64,000 nt of DNA from Micavibrio aeruginosavorus (GTDB taxonomy: Bacteria > Pseudomonadota > Alphaproteobacteria > Micavibrionales > Micavibrionaceae): assembly GCA_016432265.1 (NCBI GenBank), contig CP066681.1, positions 2,072,342 to 2,136,341 on the forward strand, in the 5' to 3' direction. The position numbers were made by a program, and so were the translations under genes. This document shows, in pieces, positions 1-8,338 of this stretch; positions within the stretch are counted from its first letter, which is position 1, and each line of letters begins with the position of its first letter. The notes below the pieces were generated by a model. That model saw only the letters and a program-made list of their open reading frames with translations. It did no database searches and was not told the origin of the DNA.

Positions 1-306
1 CATCAAACCCAGCAACGGCAGGGTCAGCAACCCCAGTATCTTCCAGAACGAAGCCCCCAGCGTTTCACGAAACCCGCCCGGCACCTGCGGCAGGTCGTGC
101 GCATGCTCGATAAAACCGCGCATATAGACCATCATGTCAGTCATCAGCGATCCGGAAAGCGTGCCGATGAGCAGCGTCGCCATCAGCAGCATCAACCATG
201 TGTTCATTTCACGGCTAAGCGCGATTTGCCCCTTCTTGCGAGCTTCTTCCAGCCGCTTCGGTGTAGGATCTTCGGTTTTCTGGGAATCGTCGTTCTCATC
301 CGACAT
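1..306 (-). CDS. flhB: FlhB, flagellar type III export switch protein (N-terminal 102 residues, cut by window edge)
   Basis: Inner-membrane component of the flagellar export gate; in the family its cytoplasmic C-domain switches export from rod/hook to filament substrates. Visible here is the typical start, with the KTEDPTPKRLEEARKKGQ signature at about residues 10-27, followed by a hydrophobic segment at about 34-57 and the beginning of a second. ATG at 306 follows a GGAGG sequence that lies inside the end of fliR, so the two genes are translationally close. The C-terminal NPTH cleavage domain is beyond the window. Last visible gene of the flgB-flgC-fliE-fliQ-fliR-flhB operon. Confidence 0.95.
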   Translation of the reverse strand, partial: MSDENDDSQKTEDPTPKRLEEARKKGQIALSREMNTWLMLLMATLLIGTLSGSLMTDMMVYMRGFIEHAHDLPQVPGGFRETLGASFWKILGLLTLPLLGLM

Positions 307-309
307 TGA

Positions 310-1083
310 TCATCCTCCACCGAAGAAGAACATCATGCCTTCATCGAATTTGGTCAACCAGAACAGCATGGCTGCCGAAAAGCTCAGCATCAGGGTCAAA
401 AGGGATAGGGTAATCTGCAGGGGCAACGAAAGCATGAAAACCTGCACCTGAGGCATCAGGCGCGACAAGACCCCCATCCCGATATACAGCATCATCGAAA
501 GGACGATAAACGGCGCCGCGATCTGTATCCCGACCATAAAGCTGCCGGCGACAGCCTTACTGATCAACTCCGCCATGCTTCCGGTGTCAGGTATCTGACC
601 AACAGGGAATACTTCATAACTGCCGATCAGGCCATAAATCAGCAGATGGTGCATATTCGTCACAAAGATCAGCACGACACCCGTCACCGACAGCAACGCC
701 CCGACCAACGACCCCTGCGTAGCCATGGACGGATTGAACACCTGCGCATTACCAAGCCCTGACTGCATCGAGATGATCATCCCGGCGGTATCGAGCGCCG
801 ACATCAATATCCGCGCCACCGTACCAATAAAAATACCGACGATAAATTCAGAGGCGATCAGCACCAGCAGCATGACAGTCGACGGCACAGGGTTCGGCAA
901 GAACGGCATCACCAGTGGCATCAGGACAAACGACAAGGATACGGCAAAATAGAGCCTTATATTCTGCGGGACGAAAGAGTCGCCGATCCCCGGCATAATC
1001 GTGGCGGCGGCCCCAATCCTGACAAAAGTTATCATGAAGGCGAAAACACCCTGCGTGATGAATGTCTGGAGAGTCTGTTCCAT
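310..1083 (-). CDS. fliR: FliR, flagellar export gate membrane protein
   Basis: 257 residues, the normal FliR length. The protein is hydrophobic, with about five to six membrane segments, and has the FliR-type N-terminus (QTFITQGVFAFMITFVRIGA) and a central FNPSMATQGS segment. FliR joins FliP and FliQ in the export gate at the centre of the MS ring. It sits 3 bases after fliQ and 3 bases before flhB, the usual fliQ-fliR-flhB order, and is clearly co-transcribed. Start ATG at 1083. No anomalies. Confidence 0.96.
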   Translation of the reverse strand: MEQTLQTFITQGVFAFMITFVRIGAAATIMPGIGDSFVPQNIRLYFAVSLSFVLMPLVMPFLPNPVPSTVMLLVLIASEFIVGIFIGTVARILMSALDTAGMIISMQSGLGNAQVFNPSMATQGSLVGALLSVTGVVLIFVTNMHHLLIYGLIGSYEVFPVGQIPDTGSMAELISKAVAGSFMVGIQIAAPFIVLSMMLYIGMGVLSRLMPQVQVFMLSLPLQITLSLLTLMLSFSAAMLFWLTKFDEGMMFFFGGG

Positions 1084-1086
1084 TCG

Positions 1087-1353
1087 TTAGTTCAGCGCAA
1101 TCATGCGATCCGCAAGGGCCTGGGTAAAAGCGATTAGCGTGGCAACAAATCCTGGAAAGAGGACGAAAACAGCCAGCATCATCGCCACGATCTTGGGCAC
1201 GAACACCAGCGTGATTTCCTGAATCTGGGTCAGCGCCTGCAACAAGGCGATCGCCAGCCCCACCACCAGCCCGATCATCATCACCGGGGTGCCCAGTTGG
1301 ATCGAGATGAGGATCGCCTCACGGACGACTTCAATGATTTCGGTCTGATTCAT
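1087..1353 (-). CDS. fliQ: FliQ, flagellar export gate membrane protein
   Basis: 88 residues with two long hydrophobic hairpin segments (about 15-40 and 52-76) and the family pattern GTPVMMIGLVVGLAIALLQA. Length and order (before fliR) fit FliQ, which packs with FliP and FliR in the export gate. A 71-base gap separates it from fliE upstream, the widest gap in this operon, but no terminator is visible there. Confidence 0.95.
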   Translation of the reverse strand: MNQTEIIEVVREAILISIQLGTPVMMIGLVVGLAIALLQALTQIQEITLVFVPKIVAMMLAVFVLFPGFVATLIAFTQALADRMIALN

Positions 1354-1424
1354 GAAAACCAGCCTAGCAGATCATTTTGCGATCAAAAACACAGTTTAGG
1401 AAACTGCCCCCAAAGGGTCTGCCC

Positions 1425-1736
1425 CTAGATGGGCATTCTCATAATTTCCTGGTAGGCATTCAGCATGCGGTCACGCACAGCTTGAACGGTTTGCAGCGTC
1501 AATTCCGCCTGCGTCATCGCCTCGACCACATCGGTCAGGTCGGCCTTGCCGATCACGGCGTCCGCCGTCGCCTTCTCGCCAGCACGAACCGTTTCTATGG
1601 CATCCTGCGTAGCCTGCTTGATCAACTGGCCGAACGAGCCCCCATCAGCCCCGGCAACACCCGCCCCTTGCCCAACTTTGGCGGTCTGAGCATAAAGCCC
1701 GGCGGCAGCGGCAGGATTGATATTATTCACGGGCAT
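1425..1736 (-). CDS. fliE: FliE, MS-ring/rod junction protein
   Basis: 103 residues, with a short low-complexity Ala/Gly-rich N-terminus and a helical C-terminal half (LTDVVEAMTQAELTLQTVQ and AVRDRMLNAYQEIMRMPI), the hallmark of FliE. FliE links the MS ring and export gate to the proximal rod and is itself exported. It follows flgC in the flgB-flgC-fliE order conserved in many bacteria. Start ATG at 1736. Confidence 0.96.
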   Translation of the reverse strand: MPVNNINPAAAAGLYAQTAKVGQGAGVAGADGGSFGQLIKQATQDAIETVRAGEKATADAVIGKADLTDVVEAMTQAELTLQTVQAVRDRMLNAYQEIMRMPI

Positions 1737-1779
1737 AAGGAAAACCTCTTAACGTTTTATATTATAACATAAATTTAGT

Positions 1780-2196
1780 TTACTGGCGCAACAGGTCAAT
1801 CGTCCGGTTCACCATATTGCGGCTTTGATCCAGAACCCCGAGGTTGGCCTCATAAGAACGCTGAGCTTCCCGCATATCCATCATTTCAACGATCGCACTC
1901 ACATTGGGCATTTTCACATAACCGTTTTCATCGGCTCCCGGGTGATCAGGCATATATTTCACAGGATAAGGTCGCTTGGTATCATCGGCAATCTTGGAGA
2001 CCTCCACTGTATTAGCCCCGATCGTACGATCCATCACATTCTTGAACGTAATGGTTTTGCGTGTATAAGGATTCTCACCCGGCTGCGCTGCCGCCGTATC
2101 GGAGTTTGCCAGATTCTCGGAAATCACACGGATGCGGGTGCTCTGGGCTTTCATGCCGTGCGTTGAAAGAGTAATCGCATTATATAGCTCTGACAT
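1780..2196 (-). CDS. flgC: FlgC, proximal rod protein
   Basis: 138 residues. The N-terminal rod/hook-family motif appears as ISENLANSDTAAAQ (about residues 25-38) and the C-terminal rod motif as ANLGVLDQSRNMVNRTIDLL. The central MPDHPGADENGYVKMPNV segment is diagnostic for FlgC. It forms part of the proximal rod with FlgB and FlgF. It lies 35 bases after flgB. Confidence 0.97.
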   Translation of the reverse strand: MSELYNAITLSTHGMKAQSTRIRVISENLANSDTAAAQPGENPYTRKTITFKNVMDRTIGANTVEVSKIADDTKRPYPVKYMPDHPGADENGYVKMPNVSAIVEMMDMREAQRSYEANLGVLDQSRNMVNRTIDLLRQ

Positions 2197-2231
2197 GGGT
2201 TTATCCCCTATCTTTCATCTTTGAGTTTGAA

Positions 2232-2642
2232 TTAACGGCCCGTGCCTATGGCCGTACGCAGCAGATTGACGTTCTTCTGGTACAGCGTGGTCATCAGGTT
2301 ATAATCCATTGTATTTTGTGATGTTTTTATCATTTGCTCTTCAAGACTGACCTCATTGCCAACGGGCGCCACCTCGTAAACCAGTTTGGCCGCACGGTTC
2401 TTGGGATCTTCTACCTGATTGGGCGACGGCATATGCATAGGGCTCGTCGTATCGACCAGAACCCGGTTTTCCCTGGTAACATTTTGCAGAACCCTGCCGA
2501 AATCCACCTTGGTCAGGTCTTTGGGCACGTAACCCGGGGTGTCGGCATTCGCCACATTTTGCGCCAATACCTTCTGACGCATGTCGAGATATTGCATTTT
2601 TGCGTTCAGGGCTTTGAACAAGCCGATATTTTGTGTAGTCAT
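2232..2642 (-). CDS. flgB: FlgB, proximal rod protein
   Basis: 136 residues from the ATG at 2642; a TTG at 2651 in frame would add three residues but is less likely. The rod-protein signature is LAQNVANADTPGYVPKDL (about residues 25-42), and the C-terminus (TSQNTMDYNLMTTLYQKNVNLL) is typical of FlgB. It is the first gene of the rod/export operon. A near-perfect sigma-54 promoter lies about 40-56 bases upstream and supports the ATG at 2642, leaving a leader of about 30 bases. Confidence 0.96.
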   Translation of the reverse strand: MTTQNIGLFKALNAKMQYLDMRQKVLAQNVANADTPGYVPKDLTKVDFGRVLQNVTRENRVLVDTTSPMHMPSPNQVEDPKNRAAKLVYEVAPVGNEVSLEEQMIKTSQNTMDYNLMTTLYQKNVNLLRTAIGTGR

Positions 2643-2682
2643 GGTTCCCAATACCTTATTTAGTTCCCACCGCTTTCAGCTT

Positions 2683-2698
2683 TGCAGGAACCGTGCCA
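2683..2698 (-). promoter_or_regulatory. sigma-54 (-24/-12) promoter of the flgB operon
   Basis: Read on the minus strand the site is TGGCACGGTTCCTGCA: TGGCACG at -24 and TGCA at -12, with the required GG-to-GC spacing. It matches the sigma-54 consensus at essentially every defined position. Predicted transcription start is near 2672, about 30 bases before flgB. It directly abuts the likely ATG (2699) of the divergent FlhB-like gene. Confidence 0.85.
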
Positions 2699-3097
2699 AT
2701 GGTGGATCGCTACGACAACGACCCGGACAAGGTTATTAAAAACAGCCTTATCCCATTGAATAAAAAAGAAAAATCATCAAGGCAAGTCGCTGTAGCGCTG
2801 CAGGACGCTCCTACCTCTGAGGATGTAGCCCGGATCACCGCCGCCGGGCGCGGTAAAATTGCCGAGCAGATTTTACAGATTGCCTTTGAGAATGGGGTCA
2901 ATGTGCGCGAGGACGGCGCTCTGGCGGAAATGCTGGCCACCATAGAGCTCGATAGTCCAATTCCTTCCGAAGCCTTTATGGCGGTTGCCGAAATTTTATC
3001 TTACGTCTATCAGGCAAATGGCCAACCCAACCCCTTTGACAGTGTGCTGGACGATGCTATGCAGGAAGGCTGCAACAAGGACGATAAAAATGAATGA
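2699..3097 (+). CDS. FlhB C-terminal-domain-like protein (FhlB/FlhX type)
   Basis: 132 residues from ATG 2699 (a GTG at 2693 in frame is an alternative). The core (about residues 22-115) follows the cytoplasmic FlhB/EscU fold: AVALQDAPTSEDVARITAAG, then GKIAEQILQIAFENGVNVRE, then LDSPIPSEAFMAVAEILSYVY. The autocleavage NPTH motif of true FlhB is absent. Stand-alone FlhB-C homologues are known in many flagellated bacteria and can affect export specificity. It precedes a small gene, fliO and fliP, supporting an export role. Its start abuts the divergent flgB sigma-54 promoter. Confidence 0.85.
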   Translation: MVDRYDNDPDKVIKNSLIPLNKKEKSSRQVAVALQDAPTSEDVARITAAGRGKIAEQILQIAFENGVNVREDGALAEMLATIELDSPIPSEAFMAVAEILSYVYQANGQPNPFDSVLDDAMQEGCNKDDKNE

Positions 3098-3347
3098 TTC
3101 CCTGCCCGCACGCATAGACACCCTGATCGGCAATATCGAGGAGGCCATCCGCCAGGTCGAAAACGGCGACCTGATTGATCTTGGCGACCTGGATGACGAA
3201 GTCGCCGCCGTCTGTGAAGCCGCACATGAACCGGCCCCCGAAGAAACCGAAGAAGTCGATGAAAAGATGGATTTAATGATCAAGCGCCTTGAAGAACTTT
3301 CGTCGGCTCTTGAAAATTTTGAACACACGGACGATGAGGATCAGTAG
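3090..3347 (+). CDS. Small acidic protein of unknown function in the fliO-fliP operon
   Basis: 85 residues from ATG 3090, overlapping the end of the previous gene by 8 bases and ending 2 bases before fliO. It is strongly acidic and predicted helical, with heptad-like stretches at the start (RIDTLIGNIEEAIRQVENGD) and end (MDLMIKRLEELSSALENF). That shape resembles small export chaperones of the FlgN or FliT kind, but no diagnostic motif is visible, so this is only a suggestion. Tight coupling to export genes implies a flagellar role. Confidence 0.7.
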   Translation: MNDSLPARIDTLIGNIEEAIRQVENGDLIDLGDLDDEVAAVCEAAHEPAPEETEEVDEKMDLMIKRLEELSSALENFEHTDDEDQ

Positions 3348-3349
3348 TT

Positions 3350-3661
3350 ATGGAACTTCTGGATACGCACCAGCTTATGAAATTCATCGCCGCCCTGTTG
3401 TTCGTTCTCTCGCTGATGGGGCTGCTGGCGCTGGCCATGCGCCGGATCAATAACGGTGGAACCGTCATGCCTCTGGCGCGGCGGCGGCTTAAAGTGGTGG
3501 AAACCCTGCCTCTCGACCCTCGCCGCAAGCTGGCGATTGTCCGCTGCGACAACCGGGAGCACCTGCTGATTCTGGGGACGAATACCGAAACGGTGATTGA
3601 AAGCGGCCTGAAAGCCCCGCAAGATAGCGGGAATATCATCAAGATCGAAAAGTCGGCATGA
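3350..3661 (+). CDS. fliO: FliO, export gate assembly protein
   Basis: 103 residues. One membrane segment (about 10-29) is followed by a basic linker (MRRINN, LARRRLKVVETLPLDPRRKL) and the FliO-type beta segment LAIVRCDNREHLLILG. FliO assists assembly of the FliP ring. It overlaps fliP by 4 bases (ATGA), the usual fliO-fliP arrangement. Confidence 0.9.
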   Translation: MELLDTHQLMKFIAALLFVLSLMGLLALAMRRINNGGTVMPLARRRLKVVETLPLDPRRKLAIVRCDNREHLLILGTNTETVIESGLKAPQDSGNIIKIEKSA

Positions 3662-4434
3662 AACGTCTGCACATTCTTTTGGCTCTTTTGCCCCTGCTGA
3701 TCGGCATTTGCCTTCTGGCGGCGCCCGCCGCCCATGCGCAGGGAATCACGATTGATCTCGGCGCAGACGCGGAAAACGGCACCATGACCGGACGCATCGT
3801 CCAACTGATGGCCTTGCTGACGGTATTATCGCTGGCACCCTCGATCCTGATCATGATGACGTCATTCACCCGGATCGTGGTCGTGCTGTCGTTCCTGCGC
3901 ACAGCGATCGGTATCCAGCAAACACCACCTAATACCGTGATGATCTCGCTCGCGCTCTTTCTGACGCTGTTTATCATGACCCCCACTTTTCAAGCAGCGT
4001 ATGATGGCGGTATCGTACCCCTGATCAACGAGGAAATCGACGAACCCGTCGCCTTTGAACGCGCGGTCGAACCGTTCCGCCAGTTCATGTTCAAGCATGT
4101 ACGCGCCGAAGATTTGCAGATGTTCACAGACCTAAGCAAACTGGGCCCCTTTGAGGGCGAGAAAGCTGTGCCGCTTCGTGTCCTCATCCCCTCGTTCATG
4201 ATTTCGGAGTTGCGGCGCGCCTTTGAAATCGGCTTTATGCTCTTCCTGCCCTTCTTGATCATCGACATGGTAACAGCCTCAATCCTGATGGCCATGGGGA
4301 TGATGATGCTTCCTCCCGTCACGATCTCCCTGCCGTTCAAAATCATCTTCTTTGTGCTGGTGGATGGCTGGCACCTGATTTCAGGATCCCTGATTCAAAG
4401 CTTTGAATCAGGCCCAGGCCCTATGCCCGGGTGA
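3658..4434 (+). CDS. fliP: FliP, export gate protein
   Basis: 258 residues with a cleavable signal peptide (about 1-27, ending AAHAQ) as in the FliP family. It contains the FliP core ILIMMTSFTRIVVVLSFLR, the QTPPNTVMISLALFLTLF segment, and the C-terminal membrane part with FLIIDMVTASILMAMGMMML. FliP forms the pore of the export gate with FliQ and FliR. It converges with the TPR gene on the other strand; only 14 bases separate the stops, with a short CCGGG/CCCGG inverted repeat (4428-4440) too small to be a clear terminator. Confidence 0.97.
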   Translation: MKRLHILLALLPLLIGICLLAAPAAHAQGITIDLGADAENGTMTGRIVQLMALLTVLSLAPSILIMMTSFTRIVVVLSFLRTAIGIQQTPPNTVMISLALFLTLFIMTPTFQAAYDGGIVPLINEEIDEPVAFERAVEPFRQFMFKHVRAEDLQMFTDLSKLGPFEGEKAVPLRVLIPSFMISELRRAFEIGFMLFLPFLIIDMVTASILMAMGMMMLPPVTISLPFKIIFFVLVDGWHLISGSLIQSFESGPGPMPG

Positions 4435-4448
4435 CCCGGATAATAAAA

Positions 4449-7448
4449 CTATTGCGACGCTGCAGGCGTCACGACTGCCGCGGGAGCCACTGTTGAGGAT
4501 TCTGAATCGCCGCTGGCACGGTAGCTTTCAAGGAAGTGGCTGAACAAATCCACTTCTGCGACAATTCCGGCGATGGTTTCTCTATCGGAAAGAGTTGAAA
4601 CCTTGCGCGGGCGCGTGATTACGTCGAACAGTTTCCCACGGGTCGTTTGATTCATTGCCGCCTCATAAGTCGTACGCATATTGGCAACCTCAACGCGATT
4701 ACCCGATAAATTCAAAGCCACGGCAAGATTCAAGATAAGGTCGGCCTGTTTCAATGTTAGCGGTCGGCTGACATCAATCGACTCATCCATAATCAAGTCA
4801 TGCAATGCCTCGGCAGCATCGTCCCATAAACCGGCTTGCCAGGCAATATCGGCGCGCAGCGCATTCACATCAGGATCAGGATCGAAACCATTCAGAAGCA
4901 TGATGGCTTCTTCCGTGCGATTAATCTTCGACAAGGCGCGCGCCCGCAGCAAGCCTATTTCACGCGTGTATTCCTTTTTTTGCACATCGCTTAGACCTGC
5001 ATCGGCAGAATAAATACCCTGCGCCGTATCCAGCGCCGTCATAGCAGGGCGCGGATTTTTATCGAGCAAATAAATGCCCGCAAGGCGCTTGGCCACACGC
5101 GCTTTTTCCAAGCCTTGTAAACGGTAATCGACCTGATGCTGTAACAAAGAGGCTGCCCGACCCAAGAGATCGGCCTCAACCAAACGTTCAGCCAGCCTTT
5201 GAATGACGACATTACCTGACTCACCCGGCGGCGTCAGTTCTTTGAACTCTTCATAAATGGTGGCCGCATCCAGGGGCGAAAGATCTTTATCCTGTACGAT
5301 CAGATCCTGATACGCCGCCCCCATAAAACCGGTAATCTCCTTGCCGATATTAGAATCCGGTAAAGCCATAGTCGCCGCATCGCGCAAGATTGAAAACCCT
5401 TTCACATAGCGATCCTGCTCCAGATACAGCTTACCCAGCATATAGTTGATCTGCGCCTCCAGTTCGTCGCCTCGCCACGCATAACGCAGCCCCTCAAGCC
5501 GATCTATCGCCTTGTCGCGATCGATTGTTCCCGCCTGCAACTCCAGCAACGTCAAGGCCAGTCCCGCCCGCGCACGGTAAAGGCGGTCTTTATTTTCCAA
5601 CAGGGGTTCCCAAAGTTTATGCGCACCTTCAATATCCTGCGCCTGCCTCCTTTGCTCCCCATGCAAATAGTCAAGCCCTGCCGTCGTCCACGGCTTTAAA
5701 GTCGATCTATCACGTTCCAAAAGCGTGATGATCTTGCTCGCCAGCGGGCCATCACCGCCACGCAGGGCGACCTCTGCCAGCTTCAACCCCATCTTCTCCA
5801 ACAACGGCTTGGGGTAGCTTGAAAGCATCTGTATGTCCTTAGGCATTTCCTTGTAAGCCTGATCCCAGTCTTCCAGCCACGCCAGAGTATACGCCTTCCA
5901 GTATGCCAATTCACCAAACGGCAAAAGGCCGGGGTTGGACAGATCCACCCACGACGGTTCATATTTTCCCGATAACCCATAGGCCGCGCCTCGCAGCGCC
6001 AGATATTCGAGGTTATCGATCAATTGCGGCATCTCATCTTCGGCAATCGTCAAATAACCGAGAGCCTCCTGTCCACGATCATTGGCCACGCTCATCTTCG
6101 CTAGCGTCAACAGATCCTGAATGCGGGCATCTCCTTCCTTGGTCGATAAAGTCGATTTAAGAATACGTTCATTTTCAGTGAGAGCGGTCAGGCCACCCAT
6201 CATCCAACGCTCAAAATCGAATATTTTTTTAAGCGTTCCCACAGCAGCATTTTCTGATACAGGATTGGCTTCCTGCACATCGTCACGCATCAGGCGCCGG
6301 TTCACATCCTTGTCCCGCGACAGCGCCAAACCGTCGGGGCGCGTAACATTTAACCCCTGAGCCGATGAAGTGACCTCCAGATCATCGACCTTGGGAGTAA
6401 TGACAGCGCCAACGACAGCATGCACAGTAGAGAAATCAACAAAATCCATAGCATAACCGGTGAAAGCCGTCGAAGCGTCGACAGTTACAACTTTCATCGT
6501 ATCGCCGGAAACCGGGTGCACCAGATCAATAATCTTGGTAATCCCCGACATCGGCCAGAACATGGTGCCTCCGCGGATCAACTGTCCGCTGGCGAACTGA
6601 CGGCTGGCCGCCACTTCTTTAATTTCTTTCTTACTGGTTGGAATTACGACCCGCCATTGCAATCCACCGCCTTCCGCGCGGATATCATGCGGCACACCCT
6701 GCGGAATCTTCATGTAATAGGCCGTCGCGCCATTACCCAGATCCATCCGCTCAAAGGGAGGGAAAACACCGGCTCTCGGCCCTGCCAGTTGCGGCGGCAC
6801 GGAAGCGCTGGCACGATCCGTAACGATCCACAAAACACCGTCGTCTTCAAACGCCGCCAAACCAAAAGACTCAGTCGACGAAACCGTAATCACATGCGGA
6901 TCAAAATCAGGCAAAGCCTTCTCGATCGCTGTCTTCTCCACAGAAGGCGCAGGCGCTGCCGGAACATCAGGCTCTTGCGAAGACTGCCCATGGTCGATCT
7001 TCTGTTCTGCCGTTTTCTCGACATCCGGTTTCGCAGAAACCGGCGCGTCGGCTACAGGCTTTGCGCTTTTCGGCGCATCTGACGATTGGGCGGGCGCGCC
7101 GCCTTCCCTGAAAACATCAACCACGATCTTGTTACCAACAAGGAAATGGCGGAAATCGCTTCCTTCCTTAACGGATAGGGTGACCGTCTGCCCGGCGGCG
7201 GATACGCCTTTGATGATATCGTCAGATTTGACCGCCGAGGCATCCACGGTTCCTTGGCCCGGCAACGTCACCGTGATGGTTCCCGGTGCTGTCTGCTGAA
7301 CCTGATAACCTGCAGGGGCAGCTCCTTCAAAGACAATCCGCGTGTGCGTTTCATGCTGGCCGGAGCGAACCGACACCGCCGGCTGGGCCAATGCGGATGT
7401 CCCCATAAGAGATATTAAAGCGGTTGTCAGAAACAGCGAACGGATCAT
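4449..7448 (-). CDS. Large secreted AMIN-like/TPR-repeat protein at the end of the stator operon
   Basis: 999 residues with a signal peptide (about 1-21, ending SALAQ). Residues about 24-115 form alternating beta strands (HETHTRIVFEGAAPAGYQVQ onward) resembling an AMIN-type domain, a fold that binds cell-wall or secretin partners. A proline/alanine/lysine-rich linker (about 116-175) and another beta-rich part follow. From about residue 400 the protein is helical and repetitive like TPR/SPOR-scaffold proteins (for example DARIQDLLTLAKMSVANDRG). It should therefore be periplasmic. It lies 32 bases behind a MotB-like gene, so a role in stator or motor anchoring is likely but inferred. No named family is recognised. 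Confidence 0.8.
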   Translation of the reverse strand: MIRSLFLTTALISLMGTSALAQPAVSVRSGQHETHTRIVFEGAAPAGYQVQQTAPGTITVTLPGQGTVDASAVKSDDIIKGVSAAGQTVTLSVKEGSDFRHFLVGNKIVVDVFREGGAPAQSSDAPKSAKPVADAPVSAKPDVEKTAEQKIDHGQSSQEPDVPAAPAPSVEKTAIEKALPDFDPHVITVSSTESFGLAAFEDDGVLWIVTDRASASVPPQLAGPRAGVFPPFERMDLGNGATAYYMKIPQGVPHDIRAEGGGLQWRVVIPTSKKEIKEVAASRQFASGQLIRGGTMFWPMSGITKIIDLVHPVSGDTMKVVTVDASTAFTGYAMDFVDFSTVHAVVGAVITPKVDDLEVTSSAQGLNVTRPDGLALSRDKDVNRRLMRDDVQEANPVSENAAVGTLKKIFDFERWMMGGLTALTENERILKSTLSTKEGDARIQDLLTLAKMSVANDRGQEALGYLTIAEDEMPQLIDNLEYLALRGAAYGLSGKYEPSWVDLSNPGLLPFGELAYWKAYTLAWLEDWDQAYKEMPKDIQMLSSYPKPLLEKMGLKLAEVALRGGDGPLASKIITLLERDRSTLKPWTTAGLDYLHGEQRRQAQDIEGAHKLWEPLLENKDRLYRARAGLALTLLELQAGTIDRDKAIDRLEGLRYAWRGDELEAQINYMLGKLYLEQDRYVKGFSILRDAATMALPDSNIGKEITGFMGAAYQDLIVQDKDLSPLDAATIYEEFKELTPPGESGNVVIQRLAERLVEADLLGRAASLLQHQVDYRLQGLEKARVAKRLAGIYLLDKNPRPAMTALDTAQGIYSADAGLSDVQKKEYTREIGLLRARALSKINRTEEAIMLLNGFDPDPDVNALRADIAWQAGLWDDAAEALHDLIMDESIDVSRPLTLKQADLILNLAVALNLSGNRVEVANMRTTYEAAMNQTTRGKLFDVITRPRKVSTLSDRETIAGIVAEVDLFSHFLESYRASGDSESSTVAPAAVVTPAASQ

Positions 7449-7480
7449 ATCTGGATTATACTATCGCTTTACGGGCATGG

Positions 7481-8338
7481 CTACGGCGCTCCCGGCTTGA
7501 TAGACGGCGAGATACTTATTTTCTGACTGCGCCCGGCATAGTTCATGATGACGATATCGACACGCCGCGCAAGATCCTGCCGCTGGGTTTCATCCTTGAT
7601 CGCAGCCATATCCTGATAACGGCCGCTGCTGTAGCCGGAAACGGCGATATCCTGCTCATAGCCAACATTTTCCAGAATTGAGGACACTTGCGCCGCTCGC
7701 GCCAGGGACAGCTCCCAGTTATTATCAAAGGCGCTGCTGCCGCCTTCAATCGGACGAGGATCGGCATGACCGGCAATTTCAATCCGGTTTTGCATGCGCG
7801 CCAAAGCTCCTCCCAACGTATATAAGGCCTTACGACCTTGATCCTTGACCACGGCCTGCCCGGGATCAAACAGCAGTTCCTGCGGCAAGGACACAACAAC
7901 AGCGCCAGGCTGATTAATCAAAGCCACGTTGCCCAGCGTCGGATTCTCTTCGATGATTGTTCGCATCAATTCCTCAAGATAGCGAACATCGAGCGCACGC
8001 TGAAAGTTAATTTTGCTGAGATCAATGTTTTCCTCGGTGCCTTGCGCATACTGCATGCCGTACACTTTCCCGATCTGGGATTGCAAAGCCACTGAAACGT
8101 CGGCCCATTCCTCTGGTTCCGGCTCGGTCATGGCAAACAACATGACGAAGAACGTCAGCATCAACCCCATAATATCGGTGAACGTTACCAGCCACACATA
8201 GTTAGGCTGCGGCGTATCACCCAGCCGCCTGCGGCTCATCTGCGTTTCCACAGGCTGATTGATATTATCTACAGCTTCCTGCGCTGTGTGAATTTCACCC
8301 ATACTATGCTTTTTACGGTTCTTATCGGAAGGATTCAC
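7481..8338 (-). CDS. MotB-family stator protein with OmpA peptidoglycan-binding domain
   Basis: 285 residues. The single membrane segment (about 48-70) carries the proton/ion-binding aspartate in WLVTFTDIMGLMLTFFVM (Asp about 55), as in MotB/PomB. The OmpA-type domain (about 145-272) has GHADPRP and NNWELSLARAAQV, the peptidoglycan-binding motifs. Start is a GTG overlapping the upstream gene's stop (GTGA); an ATG at codon 13 is possible. MotA, its expected partner, lies at 35983. This is the only one of the two MotB-like genes here able to conduct ions by sequence. Confidence 0.9.
   Translation of the reverse strand: MNPSDKNRKKHSMGEIHTAQEAVDNINQPVETQMSRRRLGDTPQPNYVWLVTFTDIMGLMLTFFVMLFAMTEPEPEEWADVSVALQSQIGKVYGMQYAQGTEENIDLSKINFQRALDVRYLEELMRTIIEENPTLGNVALINQPGAVVVSLPQELLFDPGQAVVKDQGRKALYTLGGALARMQNRIEIAGHADPRPIEGGSSAFDNNWELSLARAAQVSSILENVGYEQDIAVSGYSSGRYQDMAAIKDETQRQDLARRVDIVIMNYAGRSQKISISPSIKPGAP

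Noticed and set aside
2686-2689. AGGA as a dedicated ribosome site for the FlhB-like gene
   Set aside because: The bases belong to the -12 region of the flgB sigma-54 promoter, so the match may be coincidental; the start choice rests on reading frame only.
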